Assembly (NCBI GenBank): GCA_017501865.1
Contig: JAFVWD010000344.1
Span: forward strand, 1-10,452
Reading direction: 5' to 3'
From: Clostridia bacterium
GTDB taxonomy: Bacteria > Bacillota > Clostridia > Oscillospirales > Acutalibacteraceae
DNA length: 10,452 bases
The position numbers and the translations under genes are program-made. Below the pieces are notes generated by a model. It did not search any database. It saw only the letters and a program-made list of their open reading frames with translations, and was not told where the DNA came from. This document shows positions 7,042 through 10,452 of the stretch, piece by piece. How positions within the stretch are numbered: the stretch's first letter is position 1; each line of letters starts with the position of its first letter.

Positions 7042-8613
7042 TTATTCCTCCGTGATAGTTGCAGTCTCTTCTTCTGATTTTGCTCTACGTTCTTCAAGCT
7101 CTTTTAAAATAGCTTCTTTCTTTTTACCTGTATAAGTATTAAAAAACATTGGTATAGCGCAAAGAATAAAACCAATGCACGGTATAATTGTTACCATTGC
7201 AAAAAGACCGTTTGTGGTAAGCTCAGATTGCATAAAATGAACTGTAATTGTACTTGCAGACTGAGTAACGCTCTGAATATCAAGCTTTTCAAGACCGTAA
7301 GCTTCAAGTAATTGCTTTACCTCTAAGCCTGTATTAGCAACAAAATCATTTAAACCGAGTGAACTGAATAAACTTTTAATCCCTTCCGGATTATTCTGAG
7401 CCTCCAATGGTGATTTATATGCAATTTTTTCAAGCATAAGACTTACTATAAATGTCGATATACCCGCATTTGCCTGACTTATAAGAGTCTGAGCCGCGAA
7501 ACAAACACCTTCTGTTCTTCTGCCTGTTTTATATTCATTGTAATCAACAGCATCTGCTACTAAATTGTATGTTATAACATTAAACACACCAAGCGGAATG
7601 CCATAGAAAACAAGACAAACCATAAACACATAAATGTTACTGTAGCCAATAAACCAAAGGGCTAATGTAACAATTGCACCCATAAGCGCACTGCCGATAT
7701 AAATCTGTTTTAATGAAAAACGTTTTCTCAAAATCGGCAAAAGCACCATTGCCGGAAGCATACCTACACCGATTGCAACTGTCAGAACAGTAAGAAGCAC
7801 ACCTTTGGGAATTATTCCTGAATCTGTTATAAGATAGTTTGCGATATATACTGATGCAGACTGTGCCATAACCATTGTCGAGCCTAAGAGTGACGCTGCA
7901 ACAATTAGTAACAAAAGTTTATTTTTGACAACAGCACCGAAAAGCTCTTTAAAGGAATATGCATCTGCTTTACCTTCAACTCGTTCCTTGGTACCGAAAT
8001 ACGCAAGTAAAGAAATACCTGCACCAACCACACCAAAAATACAACCGCTTACAAAGTATCCGTTACGAAGTCCTAAAGAGCTGCCAATTAAAACAGGAAC
8101 AATAACAGTTGGTAAAATACCACCGATTGTACTACCTACTCTTGCTGTTGAAACAAATTTAGTTCTCTCTTTTTCATTCGGAGTAACTGCACTTGAAAGA
8201 CTCCAGAACGGGATATCCTGAATAGTGAAGCATATACCCCACAAAATGTAACTAAAAGCAGCATATGCAACCTTAAGAGTGTAATTTTCAAACGCAGGTG
8301 CAAAGAAAAGCAATGCGGTAGAAATTGCAATCGGAAGAGGCGCCCATTTTAAATACGGACGCATTTTTCCGTCTTTTGTATGAGTTCTGTCAACAATCAT
8401 TCCCATAATAGGGTCATTAAGTGCATCGCAGATTCTTGCAATGAATATTATTGTACCTGCGTGTGAGGGTTTAATACCCATATCTGTGTAAAATATAAGA
8501 GCAAATGTTGACATAAGAGTGTAAATCATACTTCTTCCGAAGGCAGAAGAAGCAAACGAAAATGTTTCACTCTTTTTAAGATATGTTTTTTCCATAAACC
8601 TGTTATCCTCCAT
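7042..8613 (-). CDS. GPH-family (MelB-like) sugar:cation symporter
   Basis: A 523-residue inner-membrane carrier of the glycoside-pentoside-hexuronide:cation family, with about 12 membrane segments. Family signatures are clear: NDPIMGMIVDRT (66-77, with Asp67 and Asp75), GKMRPYLKW (82-90), and DAVDYNEYKTGRRTEG (354-369). The loop before the last membrane segment (about 396-466) is some 70 residues long and should face outside, longer than in MelB. The C-terminal tail is charged (KKKEAILKELEERRAK). Substrate is not shown by the sequence. The sulfatase gene ends 3 bp upstream, so the cargo may be a sulfated or desulfated sugar or uronide. Two starts are possible: ATG 8613 (AAGGA 11 bases upstream) and ATG 8595 (GGAGG 11 bases upstream). 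The first is listed; the difference is six residues. Confidence 0.9.
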   Translation of the reverse strand: MEDNRFMEKTYLKKSETFSFASSAFGRSMIYTLMSTFALIFYTDMGIKPSHAGTIIFIARICDALNDPIMGMIVDRTHTKDGKMRPYLKWAPLPIAISTALLFFAPAFENYTLKVAYAAFSYILWGICFTIQDIPFWSLSSAVTPNEKERTKFVSTARVGSTIGGILPTVIVPVLIGSSLGLRNGYFVSGCIFGVVGAGISLLAYFGTKERVEGKADAYSFKELFGAVVKNKLLLLIVAASLLGSTMVMAQSASVYIANYLITDSGIIPKGVLLTVLTVAIGVGMLPAMVLLPILRKRFSLKQIYIGSALMGAIVTLALWFIGYSNIYVFMVCLVFYGIPLGVFNVITYNLVADAVDYNEYKTGRRTEGVCFAAQTLISQANAGISTFIVSLMLEKIAYKSPLEAQNNPEGIKSLFSSLGLNDFVANTGLEVKQLLEAYGLEKLDIQSVTQSASTITVHFMQSELTTNGLFAMVTIIPCIGFILCAIPMFFNTYTGKKKEAILKELEERRAKSEEETATITEE

Positions 8614-8616
8614 AGA

Positions 8617-9936
8617 TTACTTTTTCCTTTTGAACAAAGCCGGACGGATTTTGGGTTTTAATTCCCATGCTTTTTCCATTTCAGCAGAAAGCTGTTCAGC
8701 AAGTTTTTTTCTTATTTCTTTAAAGTTTTTATCGTTAACAAGATTTAACCTTTCGTTAGGGTCATTATCAAGATCATACAAATAATCTTCAAAATAAAGC
8801 TTGGAATTTTTACCTAAGAACCCTGACTTCAAGGCACGTACGGAATATTTATATTTTTTTGTTCTTATCGCTCTTCCAACCTGAGATTCACTTATCTGAA
8901 TAAATACATTTTCTCTTTCTGTACCTTTTTCAATTTGTTCAAGAAGAGAAATACCCGAAAAAGTTGAAGGAACATAAATATCAGCAAACTGAAGCATTGT
9001 TGGGGGTAAGTCAATAAGACTCACAAGCCTGTCATCAACATTTCCTTTTTTATAAGCACCACCACCTATAACAAGTGGTGTGTGGGTTGCTGACTCGTGA
9101 CAGCTTCTTTTATACTCAAGATTTCGTGTTTTAAAGTGACAACCGTGATCACTCGTATAAATTATAACTGTATTTTCATACAAGCCCTTTTCCTTAAGTA
9201 CATCGACAAGTTTACCCACATTATAATCCAATCGGTTTATTGCAGAAAGGTAATCAGCATATTCTTTTTTATAATTACCCTTCAGAAATGACAAATCATC
9301 CGGAATAGGATAATCTTTAAAATCATCAATAGTCTCTTTAAAGCCCTCAAAATGGCCTCTGTCGTTCTGATGATGCGGTTCAAGCTGAGAAATGAACATA
9401 AAGAACGGAGAATCTTCCTGGGTTCTGTTATTGATATACTCAACTGCAAACTCGTTTATTGCATCCGCTCTGTAACCGGTAAAATCGATTTTATTACCAT
9501 CCTCATCGAAAACGTAACCGTCATACCCATGCGATGTAAATTCAAGAACATCTGCTGCACGCCAATATTTATATCCGCCCTGAAGTTCCTTTGGTACAGC
9601 AGTTTTTTCATAGTGTCTGCCGACTTTCGGAATTCTGTCAGAAGCTAAATGCCACTTTCCTATGTATGCCGTGTCATACCCGTTCTCGTTAAAATAATCA
9701 GCAAGAGTTTTTTCTTCTTCCTTAAGCGGTACACCATTCCAATAACACTCACATTGAGTTGCATATTTTCCTGACTGCAAGCAAGCTCTTGCAGGACCGC
9801 AAACAGGCTGACAAGTAAATGAATTTGTGAAACGGGTGCCTTCTTCTGAAAGCTGCCATAAATTCGGCATTATTTCAGGAGTTAATGTATCCCATCTCTG
9901 TTGATCTGAAAAATAGAAGATTATATTCGGTTTCAT
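8617..9936 (-). CDS. Cytoplasmic-type S1 sulfatase (formylglycine-dependent, Cys type)
   Basis: A 439-residue sulfatase of the alkaline phosphatase superfamily, expected to hydrolyse a sulfate ester (or N-sulfate) on a sugar. The modification motif is CGPARACLQSG, with Cys46 to be converted to formylglycine, Pro48 and Arg50; the usual T-G is S-G here. Metal and active-site elements: SDQQRWD (Asp11), GKWH (93-96), TSDHGCH (Asp263, His264), Lys276, and the C-terminal LYDLDNDPNERLNL (386-399). The protein starts MKPNIIFYFSDQQ, directly at the first core strand, so there is no signal peptide and it should act in the cytoplasm. A Cys-type enzyme in an anaerobe needs an anSME-type radical SAM maturase, which is not in this window. 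The ATG at 9936 has AGGGTGA 5 bases upstream. It is the first gene after the promoter at 9981-10009. The exact substrate cannot be told; choline-sulfatase or glycosaminoglycan sulfatase names would be guesses. Confidence 0.93.
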   Translation of the reverse strand: MKPNIIFYFSDQQRWDTLTPEIMPNLWQLSEEGTRFTNSFTCQPVCGPARACLQSGKYATQCECYWNGVPLKEEEKTLADYFNENGYDTAYIGKWHLASDRIPKVGRHYEKTAVPKELQGGYKYWRAADVLEFTSHGYDGYVFDEDGNKIDFTGYRADAINEFAVEYINNRTQEDSPFFMFISQLEPHHQNDRGHFEGFKETIDDFKDYPIPDDLSFLKGNYKKEYADYLSAINRLDYNVGKLVDVLKEKGLYENTVIIYTSDHGCHFKTRNLEYKRSCHESATHTPLVIGGGAYKKGNVDDRLVSLIDLPPTMLQFADIYVPSTFSGISLLEQIEKGTERENVFIQISESQVGRAIRTKKYKYSVRALKSGFLGKNSKLYFEDYLYDLDNDPNERLNLVNDKNFKEIRKKLAEQLSAEMEKAWELKPKIRPALFKRKK

Positions 9937-9980
9937 ATTTTCACCCTAATCTGTATACTATATATCCACAATATCGCTTT

Positions 9981-10009
9981 ATTATAACAAATCAAATAAC
10001 ATTTGTAAA
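9981..10009 (-). promoter_or_regulatory. Sigma-A-type promoter for the sulfatase-symporter-asnS operon
   Basis: On the minus strand, -35 TTTACA (10004-10009, five of six consensus bases) and a perfect -10 TATAAT (9981-9986) are separated by 17 bases. Transcription should start near 9974, about 38 bases before the sulfatase ATG. A short inverted repeat, ACAAAT (9987-9992) and ATTTGT (10001-10006), covers the spacer and could be an operator, though such AT-rich repeats also arise by chance. Confidence 0.75.
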
Positions 10010-10073
10010 TATTTTTTTAACAACTTTATACACAAATTCCACTACTGAATTGTAGGTATTTTGCACACTTTAC

Positions 10074-10084
10074 TACACTGTGTA
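10074..10084. promoter_or_regulatory. Possible operator palindrome between divergent promoters
   Basis: TACAC-T-GTGTA is a perfect 5+1+5 palindrome. It lies 30 bp upstream of the plus-strand -35 element and about 65 bp upstream of the minus-strand one, a place where a regulator could act on either promoter. It is short, no regulator gene is adjacent, and the family that might bind it is not known. Confidence 0.25.
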
Positions 10085-10113
10085 TTCTAACTCAAAAAAT
10101 TTTTGTAAATTTG

Positions 10114-10142
10114 TTGTATCACATCAAGAAATATTGTATAAT
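10114..10142 (+). promoter_or_regulatory. Sigma-A-type promoter for the flavoprotein gene
   Basis: A perfect -10 TATAAT (10137-10142) lies 17 bases after TTGTAT (10114-10119), a weak -35. Transcription should begin near 10149, leaving a leader of only about 19 bases that holds the ribosome binding site. Confidence 0.65.
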
Positions 10143-10167
10143 TAAATAATATAGGGTGGTGTAAAAA

Positions 10168-10452
10168 ATGAATTCTGAAATTGCTGTTATAGGTGGCGGT
10201 GCTTCCGGACTTTGTGCTGCTATAGAAGCCAAAAGACTCAGTAAAAAAATCGGGTTAGATATTTCTGTGACTGTTTTTGAGCAATTGAATAAGCCTGCTA
10301 AAAAAATCCTGGCTACAGGAAACGGCCGTTGCAATTTTTCTAACACTGACATAAACCCTTCTCACTATTTTGGTGACAAATATTTTTTAAATACTGTTCT
10401 TGCATCTGAATATAATGACACTCTCGGCTTTTTCAAATCCTTAGGAATTCAT
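10168..10452 (+). CDS. HI0933/YhiN-like FAD-dependent flavoprotein, N-terminal part (cut by the right window edge)
   Basis: The frame is open for 95 codons from ATG 10168 to the window end, so most of the protein (family about 400 residues) is missing. The N-terminus MNSEIAVIGGGASGLCAAIEA is a Rossmann FAD-binding beta-alpha-beta unit with GGGASG, followed by a cofactor-binding acidic residue at the end of the second strand (VTVFEQ) and the family hallmark KKILATGNGRCNFSN. These match the HI0933-like NAD(P)/FAD-dependent oxidoreductases (YhiN, BaiN). The physiological reaction of most members is unknown; BaiN was proposed to act in bile acid metabolism, but the N-terminus alone does not support that here. 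GGGTGG about 8 bases before the ATG serves as the binding site. It is transcribed away from the sulfatase operon and has its own promoter. Confidence 0.92.
   Translation, partial: MNSEIAVIGGGASGLCAAIEAKRLSKKIGLDISVTVFEQLNKPAKKILATGNGRCNFSNTDINPSHYFGDKYFLNTVLASEYNDTLGFFKSLGIH

Noticed and set aside
7039..7250. T-box leader or internal promoter in front of asnS
   Set aside because: The gap is 3 bp and the upstream sequence is coding. I see no T-box consensus and no convincing -35/-10 pair with proper spacing in the last 200 bases of the symporter gene.
1347..9648. Plus-strand open frames such as 1840-2166, 2971-3306, 6022-6333, 7925-8221 and 9352-9648
   Set aside because: Each lies opposite a well-supported minus-strand gene, lacks recognisable domains, and reads like antisense of the real gene.
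10002..10110. Direct repeat TTTGTAAAT at 10002-10010 and 10102-10110, exactly 100 bp apart
   Set aside because: Nine bases of AT-rich sequence in an AT-rich gap is within chance. The first copy overlaps the minus-strand -35 box and the second copy lies just upstream of the plus-strand one, with no shared context.
10119..10352. Minus-strand open frame of 77 codons at the right edge
   Set aside because: It is antisense to the flavoprotein gene, whose FAD-binding motifs are clear, and it runs into that gene's promoter.

Overview
The window looks like a chromosomal segment of a low-GC, Gram-positive anaerobe of the Clostridia, probably a gut Oscillospiraceae/Ruminococcaceae-like commensal. The reasons are an AT-rich composition with GGAGG-type ribosome binding sites, the CdaA/CdaR cyclic di-AMP pair, a DUF3343 plus class V cysteine desulfurase pair, a type Ic aspartate aminotransferase, the MEP isoprenoid enzyme IspF, and a Cys-type sulfatase beside a GPH sugar symporter. 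The genus is an inference and cannot be fixed from the sequence alone.

Layout: nine genes lie on the minus strand and one partial gene on the plus strand at the right edge. Read in the direction of transcription, a good sigma-A-like promoter (TTTACA-17-TATAAT, 9981-10009) opens a tight run: sulfatase, GPH symporter, asnS, type Ic aspartate aminotransferase and ispF, with gaps of 3 to 25 bp. An 18-bp inverted repeat (17 of 18 positions pair) followed by six T's then fills the gap after ispF. It buries the ribosome binding site of the next gene, a small DUF3343 protein that overlaps a cysteine desulfurase by 4 bp. A second promoter (TTGCAA-17-TATAAT with an extended -10, 2415-2443) overlaps the end of the desulfurase gene and should drive cdaA, cdaR and a lipoprotein gene cut by the left edge. 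A divergent gene for a HI0933/YhiN-like flavoprotein starts at 10168 with its own promoter and runs off the right edge.

How the genes fit together: the sulfatase has no signal peptide and is directly followed by a sugar:cation symporter, which suggests import of a sulfated sugar and desulfation in the cytoplasm. AsnS and the aspartate aminotransferase share aspartate/asparagine metabolism. IspF serves isoprenoid synthesis. DUF3343 and the desulfurase look like a sulfur (or selenium) handling pair. CdaA makes cyclic di-AMP, and CdaR is its membrane-anchored regulator. Most of the window is ordinary housekeeping. The features most worth a second look are the hairpin in front of the DUF3343 gene, the sulfatase/symporter pair placed upstream of housekeeping genes, and the uncharacterised lipoprotein after cdaR. 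I see no RNA genes, mobile elements or CRISPR arrays. No stretch longer than about 230 bp lacks a gene.
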